The translations under genes were made by a program, and so were the position numbers. DNA of 35,158 nt from Prevotella sp. UBA2850 (GTDB lineage: Bacteria > Bacteroidota > Bacteroidia > Bacteroidales > Bacteroidaceae): assembly GCA_002350805.1 (NCBI GenBank), contig DEFO01000049.1:1-35158 (forward strand). Reading direction: 5' to 3'. How positions within the stretch are numbered: position 1 is the first letter of the stretch; every line of letters starts with the position of its first letter. This document shows positions 1-8,840 of the stretch, in pieces. The notes under the pieces are model-generated. The model did not search any database, was not told the origin of the DNA, and saw nothing but the letters and a program-made list of their open reading frames with translations.

Positions 1-19
1 AGGGTATGAAATATGCAGG

Positions 20-2563
20 TTAGTCTTTTGACCTCATAACGCCATAGGCGGCCTCCATGATTTTGTTTTTCAGTGCCTGCGGATAACCGGGATGCGAGCC
101 GATAAACCCTTCCACCAAGCGCTTAGCCTCCTTACTCTTGTGGGCAGCGAGCAGGGCATTCAGCCAGTTGGCGGGGAAGAAGATGTCGCCAGTGCGCTGG
201 ATCTCCTCGAGTGCCATCAGTCCGGGTGTGATGAACTCGTTGTTCTGCGGCTCGCGGGCCTGACAGCTGAGCAGGGCGAGCAGGTTTTGCGCCCAGGGCT
301 CCACGGTACGGTTTTCCTTGAGCAGCAACGACCGGAACAGGCTTCGCTGGGTGCTGAGGCTGGGATTGCAGGCTCGGCTCACAAAGTCGAACTCACGAAT
401 CATGTCCTTGCTCTTCAGGCGGGCGCGCTGGGTGCTGATGATGTGGCGCCATTCTGCCGGCCGCATGATGGCCAGGTGGTAGGCCATGTTGATATAGTCG
501 CGCTCGCTGAGCAGCGGGTCGTTGCTCGTCTGCCAGGTGCTGTAGAGGTGGTCGAGCACCTCGGCCGAGATGGCGTCGGCGGCCAGCAGCCGCGTCATGC
601 TCTGGCGGCACGAGGCGATGGGACTGCCTTTGGCAATGTCGAGCATGAAACCCTCCAGCCGCTGGCGCAGTGTCGGTTCCTGGTCGATGGCAAACTGGTG
701 CATGTGACTGCACAGGGTGGCTGCGATGAGCGGATTCTTCTCTTTCTTCAGCGTGCGGAACAGTTCGGTGAAATAGTCTTTGTCGTGCACCCCGTTCAGG
801 TAGTTCTCGTAGAGTGTCAGGGCAATGGCATAGCGCGTCAGGTCGTTGGTGGTGCTCAGCAGGCGCTTGGTCAGCTCGTGCACATATTCGCGGCTGATGA
901 TGAACCGTCCGTAGCCGCTGCCGTTGTAGTTGGGTATCAGCATGGTGGGATGCTGCTTGACGGGGATGGTGACAGTGCGCTCGGTCATGTCGACCGTCCA
1001 CAGGCGGTTGCGCTCCATCTCGTTGCCAGCTACGAGTGTGAACTTTTGCGGCCATCGCAGTCCGCGGCCGTAGGGGTCTTTCTGCGTCAGGGTGATGTGA
1101 TGGTCGGAGGCTTCCACCACGATGTCGGGCATGCCTTTCTCTTTCACCCACACATGACTGAACTCCTTGAGCATGGCCTCGGGCTTCACCGAGTCGAGAA
1201 TGCAGATCAGGTCGTCCCAGGTGGCATTGCTGTAGGAGTAGTTGTAGAGATACTTCCGCAGTCCGTTTTGCAGGGCGATGGCGCCCATCTGCTCCTCCAG
1301 TTTCTTCATCATGGTGGGTGCCTTGTCGTAGATGATGTTGCCATAGAGCAGACCGGCCCCGTTGAGGTTGGCCAGCGGTTGCTGTATGGGATGTGTGCCC
1401 AGCGTGCGGTCGGTCTTCATGGCCGGCGTCTGGTATGTCTTCAGGAAATTCAGGTCGTGGTTGATGTTGGGGAACCGCTCGCGTGAGATCTTGGCAGCCA
1501 TGAAGTTGGCAAATACCTCCTTGGTCCACACATCGTTGAACCAGCGCATGGTGACCAGGTCGCCAAACCACATGTGCGACGTCTCGTGGGCTATCAGCTC
1601 CAGGCGGTTGAGCTCCTCGTCGGGCGTGGGATGCTCGCCCAGGAAGATGCGCTTGTCGTTGAACTGGATGGCACCGGGATGCTCCATGCCGCCGAACTGA
1701 TAGCCCGGCAGCACCACGAAGCCGTATTTCTTGAAGGGATAGGGTATGCCGGTATAGTCTTCCAGCCACCGCAGCGACAGGGCCACCTCGTCGAAGACGG
1801 TCTGCAGCTGTGCCACCTTCTGCGGGTCGGTCTCACGGTAGAGGGCTTCCACCTGGCGGCCGTTGCATGTGGCGGTCGTGCTCTGGAAGCGTCCGGCGGT
1901 GAACGAGAACAGATAGGTGGGCAGCAGGTCGGACTGTTCGAACTCTATCGTCGTGCGTCCGTCGGTAGTCACCTGGCTCAGCTCGGCCCCATTGCTGATG
2001 GCCCGCCATCCGTCGGGAATATCCAGGGTGAGCTTGAAGGTGGCTTTCAGGTCGGGCTGGTCGAAGCAGGGGAACACACTGCGGGCATGGTCGGGCACAA
2101 AGAGCGTGTAGAGATAGTCCTCGTTGCGGTTGAGCGACTTGTTGCTGCTCCAGAAGTCGAGGTGCACCGTGTTGCGCACACCCACGTTCAGGAACTCTTT
2201 CTGTATGATGATGTGCTCGTTGGTGAAGGCGGCAAACGACGCTATTTGCTTCTCTTTCTTTTTGTTGGGGTTCTTCTTGGTGAAGATGGTGCAGCGCCCG
2301 TCGAACTGGTTGCGCTCACCCTGGAAGTCGAGCACCACATCGCCCTCGCCGTTCCACCAGAAGCTGATGGCGGCATGCCCCCGCACCAGGCGGCGCCTGT
2401 CGGCAGGAATGGTGAACTTCAGGTCGTATTCTATTCCGCTCAACTGGGCGGCGCGTTGCTCGGCCAGCTTGAGCGACACCCCTTTTCCGAGTATATCGGC
2501 ATGTGCCATGCCTGCTGAAAGGCACAGCACAATGGCCGTGAGAAGGTATTTCAGATGTCTCAT
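20..2563 (-). CDS. M1 family zinc metalloaminopeptidase, exported
   Basis: This gene encodes an M1 (gluzincin) aminopeptidase of 847 residues, which removes N-terminal amino acids from peptides, probably in the periplasm. The zinc motif HETSH is at residues 326-330, and the third ligand Glu349 follows after 18 residues in the WTKE context. The exopeptidase motif near residues 291-295 reads GGMEH, in the place of the classical GAMEN. Residues 1-22 form a signal peptide (MRHLKYLL start, AHA-D cleavage site). An in-frame ATG 75 bases upstream exists, but the start at 2563 is preferred because the signal peptide begins there and a promoter -7 element lies only 20 bases upstream, inside the longer reading frame. 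The long C-terminal part is helical-looking, as in the family's ERAP-like domain. The gene diverges from coaW. The family call is firm; the substrate is unknown. Confidence 0.93.
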   Translation of the reverse strand: MRHLKYLLTAIVLCLSAGMAHADILGKGVSLKLAEQRAAQLSGIEYDLKFTIPADRRRLVRGHAAISFWWNGEGDVVLDFQGERNQFDGRCTIFTKKNPNKKKEKQIASFAAFTNEHIIIQKEFLNVGVRNTVHLDFWSSNKSLNRNEDYLYTLFVPDHARSVFPCFDQPDLKATFKLTLDIPDGWRAISNGAELSQVTTDGRTTIEFEQSDLLPTYLFSFTAGRFQSTTATCNGRQVEALYRETDPQKVAQLQTVFDEVALSLRWLEDYTGIPYPFKKYGFVVLPGYQFGGMEHPGAIQFNDKRIFLGEHPTPDEELNRLELIAHETSHMWFGDLVTMRWFNDVWTKEVFANFMAAKISRERFPNINHDLNFLKTYQTPAMKTDRTLGTHPIQQPLANLNGAGLLYGNIIYDKAPTMMKKLEEQMGAIALQNGLRKYLYNYSYSNATWDDLICILDSVKPEAMLKEFSHVWVKEKGMPDIVVEASDHHITLTQKDPYGRGLRWPQKFTLVAGNEMERNRLWTVDMTERTVTIPVKQHPTMLIPNYNGSGYGRFIISREYVHELTKRLLSTTNDLTRYAIALTLYENYLNGVHDKDYFTELFRTLKKEKNPLIAATLCSHMHQFAIDQEPTLRQRLEGFMLDIAKGSPIASCRQSMTRLLAADAISAEVLDHLYSTWQTSNDPLLSERDYINMAYHLAIMRPAEWRHIISTQRARLKSKDMIREFDFVSRACNPSLSTQRSLFRSLLLKENRTVEPWAQNLLALLSCQAREPQNNEFITPGLMALEEIQRTGDIFFPANWLNALLAAHKSKEAKRLVEGFIGSHPGYPQALKNKIMEAAYGVMRSKD

Positions 2564-2582
2564 AAGTATGTTATTCTGTGAT

Positions 2583-2591
2583 GCAAAATTA
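2583..2591 (-). promoter_or_regulatory. Promoter -7 element of the M1 aminopeptidase
   Basis: The minus strand reads TAATTTTGC here, matching the Bacteroidota -7 consensus TAnnTTTG. A TTTC lies about 20 bases upstream, a weak match to the -33 TTTG. The predicted transcript starts about 14 bases before the ATG at 2563, which supports that start. Confidence 0.55.
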
Positions 2592-2666
2592 CGAATAATC
2601 TGCGGGATACAGAAATTATTCGAAAAAAACATGCTCACGGATAATAGGTTTTCTCGTTTTTTTGCC

Positions 2667-2674
2667 TAATTTTG
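2667..2674 (+). promoter_or_regulatory. Promoter -7 element of coaW
   Basis: The plus strand reads TAATTTTG, a match to TAnnTTTG, 33 bases before the coaW ATG. No good -33 TTTG is visible at the usual spacing. Confidence 0.5.
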
Positions 2675-2706
2675 CAGCCGAAAACCTTCAAACCTAGAAT
2701 ATTAAC

Positions 2707-3531
2707 ATGGGAATCGTAATTGGAATCGACGTTGGCATCAGCACAACAAAGATAGTAGGAATACGCAAGGGAGCGGTCGTGTCGCCCATCCGCATATCGG
2801 CGGCCGACCCGGTGACATCGCTCTATGGCGCCTTCGGAAAGTATCTCTTTGACAACAAGATAGACCTCTGCGACATCGATCAGGTGATGATGACCGGTGT
2901 GGGCAGTGCCTATGTGGACAATCCCATCTACGGACTGCCCACCGCCAAGGCCGATGAGTTTGTGGCCGACGGCCTGGGTGCCATGTATGAGTCGGGCAAG
3001 GACCATGTCATCGTGGTCAGCATGGGCACCGGCACATCGTTCGTGCGCTGCGAGGGCAGCAACATCCAGCACATCGGAGGTATCGGCATCGGCGGCGGAA
3101 CGCTCACTGGTCTGTCGCGTGTGATGCTGCAGACCAGCGACATACACGAGATACAGGAGCTCGCCAAGCAAGGCGACATCAAGAACATCAACCTGCTCAT
3201 CGGCGACATCTGCAACCATCCGCTGCCCGGACTGCCCATGGATGCCACGGCATCGCTCTTTGCCAAGGCGCAATACAATGCCACGCGCGAGGACCTGGCA
3301 CGGGGCATCATCTGCCTGGTACTGCAGTCCATCGGAAGCACCGCTGTCATCTCGTCTATCAGCACGGGCATACACGACTTTGTGCTCATCGGCAACCTCA
3401 CCCTGCTGCCCGAGTGCAAGTATGTGTTCCCACAGCTGGAGAAGTTCTACAACGTGCGTTTCTTCATTCCGAAATATTCTGAGTTCTGCACCGCCATCGG
3501 AGCGGCACTCTACTACGTGAATAACCGTTAA
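2707..3531 (+). CDS. coaW: Type II pantothenate kinase
   Basis: The protein (274 aa) is a type II pantothenate kinase of the ASKHA fold. It phosphorylates pantothenate, the first step of coenzyme A synthesis, in the cytoplasm. The N-terminal phosphate-1 loop reads GIDVGISTTKIVGI (residues 6-19). The central VVSMGTGTSFV and the glycine-rich GGIGIGGGTLTGLSR are characteristic of the eukaryote- and Staphylococcus-like type II enzymes. The C-terminal FCTAIGAAL resembles the end of the family's fold. The length fits type II enzymes (about 265-280 aa). It stands alone between the divergent aminopeptidase and the OmpA-like gene. A BadF/BcrA-type ATPase is a more distant alternative, but the glycine-rich pattern favours CoaW. 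Confidence 0.88.
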   Translation: MGIVIGIDVGISTTKIVGIRKGAVVSPIRISAADPVTSLYGAFGKYLFDNKIDLCDIDQVMMTGVGSAYVDNPIYGLPTAKADEFVADGLGAMYESGKDHVIVVSMGTGTSFVRCEGSNIQHIGGIGIGGGTLTGLSRVMLQTSDIHEIQELAKQGDIKNINLLIGDICNHPLPGLPMDATASLFAKAQYNATREDLARGIICLVLQSIGSTAVISSISTGIHDFVLIGNLTLLPECKYVFPQLEKFYNVRFFIPKYSEFCTAIGAALYYVNNR

Positions 3532-3645
3532 GCAAGCTGGTGGAGCGTTTGAAATGCAGCGCAGGCAAGTTGCCAAAGGAGAGTAAAAAAACTTAAATTC
3601 TTCTAATCTGTTTTGACAAATGCCACCGGTTTAGCGTCTAATTCA

Positions 3646-3653
3646 TATATTTG
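3646..3653 (+). promoter_or_regulatory. Promoter -7 element of the OmpA-like gene
   Basis: TATATTTG matches TAnnTTTG, and the ATG follows 34 bases downstream. A TTTTGACA sits at 3611-3618, 30 bases upstream. That is too far for the standard -33 spacing, so this promoter is only partly supported. Confidence 0.45.
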
Positions 3654-3686
3654 CATCTGAATTATTCATTTTTAAACAGAAAAGTC

Positions 3687-4538
3687 ATGAAGAAAACAGT
3701 ATTGTATAGCGCACTCGCTGCTTGTCTCGTGATGAGCAGTTGTGCCAGTAAGAAAGACCTGTTGGCCGCACAGAGCGACCTGCAGAACTGCCAGAATGAG
3801 AACAAAGAGCTCAATACCAGCTATCAGGTGACTAAGGAGCAGCTGGCTGCCGCCAACGCCCGTGTCACCAGCCTTGAAGACCAGCTGGCCCAGCAGAAGA
3901 AAGCCTATGCCGCCCTGCAGCGCTCGCTCGACAAGAGTCTGAACAACGCCAGCCAGAACAACATCTCGATAGAGAAGCTCGTCGACCAAATCAACGAGTC
4001 GAACCAGTATATCCGCCATCTCACGGAGCTGAAGTCGAAGAGCGACTCGCTCAACCTGCTGCTCACCAACAACCTCACCCGCTCGCTCTCGAAGGAAGAG
4101 CTCAAGGAGGTCGACGTGCAGGTGCTCAAAGGCGTGGTATACATCTCGCTGGCCGACAATATGCTCTACAAGACAGGCTCTTACGAGATCAACGACCGTG
4201 CCGCCGAGACGCTCTCGAAGATTGCCAAGATCATCAAGGACTACAAAGACTACGACGTGCTCATCGAGGGTAATACCGACAATGTGCCCATCAGCCGCGA
4301 GAACATCCGCAACAACTGGGACCTCTCTTGTCTGCGTGCTTCGAGCGTGGTGCAGGCGCTGCAGAACAAATATGGTGTTGACCCCAAGCGCCTCACAGCA
4401 GGCGGACGCGGTGAGTTCAATCCGCTGGCTACCAACGATACCGAACTGGGCCGTCAGCGCAACCGCCGCACCCAGATCATCATCACGCCGAAACTCGACC
4501 AGTTCATGGAGCTGATCGACCAGGCTCCGGCAGAGTAA
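3687..4538 (+). CDS. OmpA-family outer-membrane lipoprotein with coiled coil
   Basis: This is a 283-residue lipoprotein with a lipobox MSSC (Cys19) after the signal MKKTVLYSALAACLV. Residues about 25-130 are rich in Gln, Asn, Leu and Lys, with a heptad-like pattern suggesting a coiled coil. The C-terminal third is an OmpA peptidoglycan-binding domain: the stretch GNTDNVPIS, then LRASSVV, AGGRGEFNPLATN and NRRTQIII. Such proteins tether the outer membrane to peptidoglycan. The start at 3687 is chosen over an upstream in-frame ATG at 3651 because the signal peptide begins there and the promoter -7 element overlaps 3651. A strong terminator follows immediately. It appears to be a single-gene unit, probably well expressed. 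Confidence 0.9.
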   Translation: MKKTVLYSALAACLVMSSCASKKDLLAAQSDLQNCQNENKELNTSYQVTKEQLAAANARVTSLEDQLAQQKKAYAALQRSLDKSLNNASQNNISIEKLVDQINESNQYIRHLTELKSKSDSLNLLLTNNLTRSLSKEELKEVDVQVLKGVVYISLADNMLYKTGSYEINDRAAETLSKIAKIIKDYKDYDVLIEGNTDNVPISRENIRNNWDLSCLRASSVVQALQNKYGVDPKRLTAGGRGEFNPLATNDTELGRQRNRRTQIIITPKLDQFMELIDQAPAE

Positions 4539-4565
4539 ACAGTCTCTTTCGATAACATTTGAGCA

Positions 4566-4607
4566 ATGCGCCAAAACTGTTTTTCGCGGTTTTGGCGCAT
4601 TTCTTTG
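4566..4607 (+). terminator. Intrinsic terminator after the OmpA-like gene
   Basis: A perfect 12-bp stem (4566-4577 with 4589-4600) encloses an 11-base T-rich loop and is followed by a T-rich run. It begins 28 bases after the stop codon. Confidence 0.85.
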
Positions 4608-4722
4608 TCCGGTCCTACCGTTCCTTCTTGCCGTCCGAGGCGCTTCGTTTGGCTGATTTCAATATCCTGTTTCCCTGTTTTTTACCACCCCCGGAGATGC
4701 CTTTTCGCCTCGGTCGATTTCT

Positions 4723-4876
4723 AATTGATGCCTACTTAGGTTCTAATTAATGCCTACTTAGGCTCTAATTAATGCCTAACTACCATGCAATTAATGCCTA
4801 ATTAGAGGGTAATTAATGCCTAATTGCAACCCAATTAATGCCTAATTGCAACCCAATTAATGCCTGATTGAAAGTC
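4723..4876. repeat. Seven-unit 22-bp tandem array
   Basis: The core AATTAATGCCTA, with one or two changes in the end units, begins at 4723, 4745, 4767, 4789, 4811, 4833 and 4855, so the period is exactly 22 bp. The 10 bases between cores vary. Units 1-2 share CTTAGG-type fillers, units 5-6 are identical (ATTGCAACCC), and units 3-4 are unique. It lies between two convergent terminators, so it is probably not transcribed strongly. It is not a CRISPR, because the unit is too short. Its function is unknown. Confidence 0.92.
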
Positions 4877-4940
4877 AGGGGATGGCGAGCAAGACTCAGG
4901 TGGTCTGTTGAGTGGAGGCAAAAGGGTATGTGACGACACA

Positions 4941-4978
4941 AAAAAAAGTACCATTGTACGGGGTGGGTACAATGGTAC
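4941..4978 (-). terminator. Intrinsic terminator of putA
   Basis: GTACCATTGTAC (4948-4959) pairs perfectly with 4967-4978 around a 7-base loop. Read on the minus strand it is followed by seven T residues (4947-4941). It lies 66 bases past the putA stop. Confidence 0.88.
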
Positions 4979-4995
4979 AAATCGTGATGCTGAGA

Positions 4996-5034
4996 GGTTT
5001 CGCAAAATGCCATATATGCACATCTTACGAAACC
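4996..5034. other. 39-bp imperfect dyad between putA and its terminator
   Basis: GGTTTCG (4996-5002) and its complement CGAAACC (5028-5034) flank a near-symmetrical centre, TGCCATATATGCA. It lies in the 3' untranslated part of putA. It may be an mRNA hairpin or a protein site; nothing more can be said. Confidence 0.4.
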
Positions 5035-5043
5035 ACTGCAGGC

Positions 5044-8000
5044 TTAATCCTCAATCTTCGGAACCTCAATCTGCGAACCGTAGCGGTGATACTCGTTAGA
5101 GATCGACTGCTCCTTGATGTAATGAGTCAATTCGATGCGGCCGTTGCGCACGGGTGCGGCCTGTGCAATATACTTGTCGCAGAAGGCGGCAGCCTGGAAC
5201 ACCTCGTCGGGGATGTTCTTCGAGATGGTGCGTACGCGCTCGAACTGCTTCATCGAGTTGCAGAAGGCGGTCAGACCCTCGGTCTTCACACCCTGCAGCT
5301 GTGCCACCAGCGGATGGTCGGCATCGGCAGAGATAGTGAGCGGGGTGCCAACGGTCTTGGCGGCCAACTGTACCATCTGCACCTGCTCGAGGGTCTCGTC
5401 GCCGAAGAGACGGAGCACCATATTGCTCAGCGGCAGATAGCGGAACACATTTTGCTCACCGCGAATCTTCGGCTGGATGTTACGGGCATGCTTGAACTCC
5501 TTCTCATACCACTCGGCATACGACTTCTTGTAGTCGGTGGTGGAGCCCGGACGGTCGGTGATGGTCATGAACTGGGCGCAATAGTTGGGGCCACCGGCCT
5601 TCAGACCAGGACCGAAGGCGCTGAGCTTCATGCCGCCGAAGGGCTGACGGTTGACCACAGCACCGGTGATTCCGCGGTTGATGTAGAGGTTGCCGGCCTG
5701 GATGTGGTTCTTCCAGTAGCGCTGCTCTTGCTCGTCGAGCGACTGCAGACCGCTGGTCAGACCGTAGTCGAGACCATTCACCAGGTTGACAGCCTCCTCG
5801 AGCGTGTCGTAGGGAGCGACAGCCAGCAGCGGAGCAAACAGCTCGGTGCGGAAGGTGAACGAGTCGGGCTTGACATCTACCTTGATGGTCGGTTTCAGGA
5901 TATACTTCTTCTTGTCGACAAACTCAGGCTTGATGAGCCAGCGCTCACCGGGCTCGAGGTGGAAGGCCTGCTCCAGTTTGTCGTTCTTGTTGGTGATCAT
6001 CGGACCGACGATATTACCGGCATTCCACACACCGCCCACCTTGAGCGACGAAGCACAGTCGGTGAGCTTCTCGAAGAACTCAGGATTGTTGTATACCGAA
6101 CGCTCAACGAGCAGCAGCGAGCAGGCCGAGCACTTCTGGCCGGCATTGCCGAAGGCCGAGCGGCAGGCGTTCATGATGGCATGGTCGCGGTCGCCCTTGG
6201 CAGAGAGTATCATCACATTCTTACCACCCGTTTCGGCCGACAGCGGCTTGCGCGGATTGGTGTGGGCGATGCTCTGGGCGGTCTCGGTGCCGCCGGTGAG
6301 GATGATATGCTTGATGACAGGCGACGAGGTGAGCAGCGGTGTGGCCTCGCGGTTGGTGATGACCACCTGCAGAGCCTCCTTCGGCACGCCAGCCTCCCAG
6401 AATGCCTTGGCAAAGAGCCATGCCACAGGGGCTGCCACGGTGGCGGGCTTCAGCACACAGGTGTTGCCCGATGCCAATGCAGCCACCACACCTCCGCACG
6501 GGATGGCGCACGGGAAGTTCCATGGCGAGAGCACCAGGACGGTACCCTTGGCCTTCATCTCGAGGTCGTCGAGAGCGGCATACTTCTTCATGGTGGTGGT
6601 ATAGAAGCGGCAGTAGTCGATACCCTCAGACACCTCTACGTCGGCTTCCTCGATGGTCTTGCCCGTGATGGCACACATCGAGCCGTTCAGGTCGCCGCGC
6701 ATCTGACCCAGGATATTGGCAGCCTTGTACATGATCTCGTGACGTTGTTCGATGGTGGTGTTGCGCCAGCCGCCGGCATCTTCGTCGGCAATCTGCAGGA
6801 TGCGCTCGGCCTGGGCCTTGTCGGCACGCGACATCTCGCAAACCAGCACGTCGCCCTCCTGCGAGCGGTCGTAGTATTTCACCTTGTCGTCGTTGTAGAC
6901 CAGCTCGGTACCTATCTGTGTGGGTAGCACGTCGCCAGGCTTCCAGTCGCCCCAGGCGGCTTTCTCGCCCGTCAGCTGACCGTTGCTCTTCCACTTGGCG
7001 AAGATCTTCTCCACCCACTCCTGGTTGCAGAAACGGTCGAAGTCGGTGTCGGGCTCGTTGATCATCTCGTCTTGCGGTGCCTGTCCCTCGTAAGGTTTGT
7101 TGCGGTCTTGCGTACGGGTGGGGATATGGGTGATGGTATCCTTCATGTTATAGGCATCGATGAACTGCTGCTCCAGCTCCTTCCACTCCTTGGTGTCGGG
7201 CTTCAGCGAGAACGAGTGGGTGAGGAAGTTGTCGGGAGCGGTGTTCTCGTCCATGCGGCGCACAAGGTAGGAGATGGCATTGAGGAAATGCTCTTTCTTC
7301 ACCACGGGGGTATAGAGGATGACGTGGTTGCCCAGCTTCTTCTGTGCACGCCACACGTGGTTGGCCATGCCCTCGAGCATCTCGAAGCAGAAGCAGTCCT
7401 TCGGTGTCTGATACTGCTGGGTGAGCAGGTAGGCATACGAGATGGTGAAGAGGTTGTGGGAAGCCATGCCGATGTGCAGCACCTTGGCATTCTCGGGCTT
7501 CAGGCCGCGCTCGATGATGTGCAGGTAGTTGGCATCCACTTCTGTCTTGTTGGGACGTACGGGGTTGGGCCATCCGCGCAGGTCGCTGACAATGTTCTCC
7601 ATGTCGAGGTTACAGCCTTTCACGATACGCATCTTGATGGGCGAGCCGCCCTCGGCCACACGCTTGCGGGCAAACTCCAGCAGCTCGGTCTGGAAGTCCC
7701 AGGCATCGGGCAGGTAGGCCTGTACCACGATACCGGCCTCGTAGTTCTTGAACTGCGGCAGTGAGAGCACCTCCTTGAACAGTTTCATGGTGAGGTGGGC
7801 GTCCTTATACTCCTCCATGTCGAGGTTGATGAACTTCGGACGGGTCACACCGTCGGGCGTCGTGTAAGGATGGTCGATGGCTGCCTGATAGAGCTCCGAC
7901 ATGCGGCGGATGAGCTCGGGATAGCACTCCTTGTAGTTCAGCGCATGTGTCTGGGCATAGATACCCGAGATTTTCACCGATATATAATTAATGTCGGGCT

Positions 8001-8520
8001 CTTTGAGTGCTTCGAGATAAGACTCATAACGCTTGTCGGCCTCGCCGTTGCCGAGCACCACCTCGCCCAGCAGGTTGACGTTCTGACCGATATCCTCGCT
8101 GAAGCGGGTAGCCAGGTGCTTGGTCAGGTTGGGACGTGCGGCATTGATGATCACACGGCTGGTGTCGCGGCGCAGGCGCCACTTGATGATGGGAACAGCC
8201 ACCCAGTTGAAGAGGGGGAGATAGGCAAACTTCTGGTACATCCAGAACAAGGCATGGTCGGTCTTGTTGAGGAAATGGGGAATGCCGTATTGGTCGATCA
8301 GGTCTTTCACACGAACAGCCAGCTTCTGGGTGTCGCGCACCTGACTGGTCTCGTCGAGCATGCGCACAATAAACTTCTTGTCGCTCGGGGTGGTGACCAT
8401 GGTGCCGTACATGTGCTGCTCTTCCTTCTCCAGCTTGGTCAGTCCGGAATAACTCTCATCGTATAGTTTTCTCATCCAGGAGAACACTTCCTGAACGGTT
8501 GGCAGTTTTTGTTGTTCCAT
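5044..8520 (-). CDS. putA: Bifunctional proline dehydrogenase / glutamate semialdehyde dehydrogenase
   Basis: PutA oxidises proline to pyrroline-5-carboxylate with FAD, then glutamate semialdehyde to glutamate with NAD, feeding carbon and nitrogen into metabolism. The 1158-residue protein has a proline dehydrogenase barrel (roughly residues 80-420; YEAGIVVQAYLPD and the later GMASHNLFT stretch). An aldehyde dehydrogenase module follows (roughly 500-1020; LTGGTETAQSIAHTNP). Catalytic Glu763 (SAETGGKN) and Cys797 (GQKCSAC) are 34 residues apart, as in classical aldehyde dehydrogenases. About 130 further C-terminal residues lack a motif I recognise. There is no N-terminal ribbon-helix-helix repressor domain, so this PutA should not regulate itself by DNA binding. 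The gene has a long structured leader and its own terminator, which indicates a single-gene unit. Confidence 0.95.
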   Translation of the reverse strand: MEQQKLPTVQEVFSWMRKLYDESYSGLTKLEKEEQHMYGTMVTTPSDKKFIVRMLDETSQVRDTQKLAVRVKDLIDQYGIPHFLNKTDHALFWMYQKFAYLPLFNWVAVPIIKWRLRRDTSRVIINAARPNLTKHLATRFSEDIGQNVNLLGEVVLGNGEADKRYESYLEALKEPDINYISVKISGIYAQTHALNYKECYPELIRRMSELYQAAIDHPYTTPDGVTRPKFINLDMEEYKDAHLTMKLFKEVLSLPQFKNYEAGIVVQAYLPDAWDFQTELLEFARKRVAEGGSPIKMRIVKGCNLDMENIVSDLRGWPNPVRPNKTEVDANYLHIIERGLKPENAKVLHIGMASHNLFTISYAYLLTQQYQTPKDCFCFEMLEGMANHVWRAQKKLGNHVILYTPVVKKEHFLNAISYLVRRMDENTAPDNFLTHSFSLKPDTKEWKELEQQFIDAYNMKDTITHIPTRTQDRNKPYEGQAPQDEMINEPDTDFDRFCNQEWVEKIFAKWKSNGQLTGEKAAWGDWKPGDVLPTQIGTELVYNDDKVKYYDRSQEGDVLVCEMSRADKAQAERILQIADEDAGGWRNTTIEQRHEIMYKAANILGQMRGDLNGSMCAITGKTIEEADVEVSEGIDYCRFYTTTMKKYAALDDLEMKAKGTVLVLSPWNFPCAIPCGGVVAALASGNTCVLKPATVAAPVAWLFAKAFWEAGVPKEALQVVITNREATPLLTSSPVIKHIILTGGTETAQSIAHTNPRKPLSAETGGKNVMILSAKGDRDHAIMNACRSAFGNAGQKCSACSLLLVERSVYNNPEFFEKLTDCASSLKVGGVWNAGNIVGPMITNKNDKLEQAFHLEPGERWLIKPEFVDKKKYILKPTIKVDVKPDSFTFRTELFAPLLAVAPYDTLEEAVNLVNGLDYGLTSGLQSLDEQEQRYWKNHIQAGNLYINRGITGAVVNRQPFGGMKLSAFGPGLKAGGPNYCAQFMTITDRPGSTTDYKKSYAEWYEKEFKHARNIQPKIRGEQNVFRYLPLSNMVLRLFGDETLEQVQMVQLAAKTVGTPLTISADADHPLVAQLQGVKTEGLTAFCNSMKQFERVRTISKNIPDEVFQAAAFCDKYIAQAAPVRNGRIELTHYIKEQSISNEYHRYGSQIEVPKIED

Positions 8521-8765
8521 AAATGTGTTGCTTTTGTGTTATTGTTGGTATGAATATGATATAAAGGTTTCCGTTGGCCTGAAAAATAGGGGTCAGGACA
8601 ACGATGGTCAGCACCGCACGGGCGGACTGAACTTCACATCCCTGTAACGGTGAAGCGCTGTGAGCACTTGTTGTGAAAACATATCATACATAGGCGTGAA
8701 TCGGATAAGGTTCAACTGCGTTTTTCGGTGTCAACAGTCAGTCAGGTTGTTACAACCTAATGTTG
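8521..8765 (-). promoter_or_regulatory. Long structured 5' leader of putA
   Basis: If transcription starts near 8765, putA has a leader of about 245 nt. Three hairpins can be drawn in series: 8632-8637 with 8650-8655 (CTTCAC/GTGAAG); 8608-8630 (TCAG and CCGC pairing with GCGG and CTGA); and 8578-8582 with 8593-8597 (CCTGA/TCAGG). None is followed by a clear T-run. No protein-coding frame is convincing. It does not match any riboswitch I recognise. Confidence 0.45.
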
Positions 8766-8768
8766 ACA
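8729..8768. promoter_or_regulatory. Nested palindrome at the putA transcription start
   Basis: Outer arms TGTCAACA (8729-8736) and TGTTGACA (8761-8768) are perfect complements. Inside them lies a second palindrome, AGGTTGT-T-ACAACCT (8744-8758). The element overlaps or directly follows the predicted start of transcription, which is a good position for a repressor operator or a 5'-end stem. Confidence 0.55.
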
Positions 8769-8770
8769 TC

Positions 8771-8779
8771 GCAAAGATA
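8771..8779 (-). promoter_or_regulatory. Promoter -7 element of putA
   Basis: The minus strand reads TATCTTTGC, an exact TAnnTTTG match, with a T-rich tract just upstream. No perfect -33 TTTG is seen. Confidence 0.55.
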
Positions 8780-8840
8780 TAAAAAAAAAGTAAACGAAAA
8801 AAGAAAAATGAGGAAAAATTACATATTTCTATTCGCGCCC

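Noticed and set aside
291..295. GGMEH instead of GAMEN in the M1 enzyme (residue numbers) as a novelty
   Set aside because: I recall this variant from other Bacteroidetes M1 enzymes, so it is probably a subfamily trait.
2564..2638. N-terminal extension of the M1 aminopeptidase
   Set aside because: The extension would cover the promoter and place the signal peptide internally.
4723..4876. Possible CRISPR array
   Set aside because: The conserved part is 12 bp and the filler only 10 bp, two fillers are identical, and no cas genes are present.
4912..6927. Long plus-strand reading frame of 671 codons opposite putA
   Set aside because: It is the antisense shadow of a GC-rich gene; putA has clear motifs and the frame's product resembles nothing.
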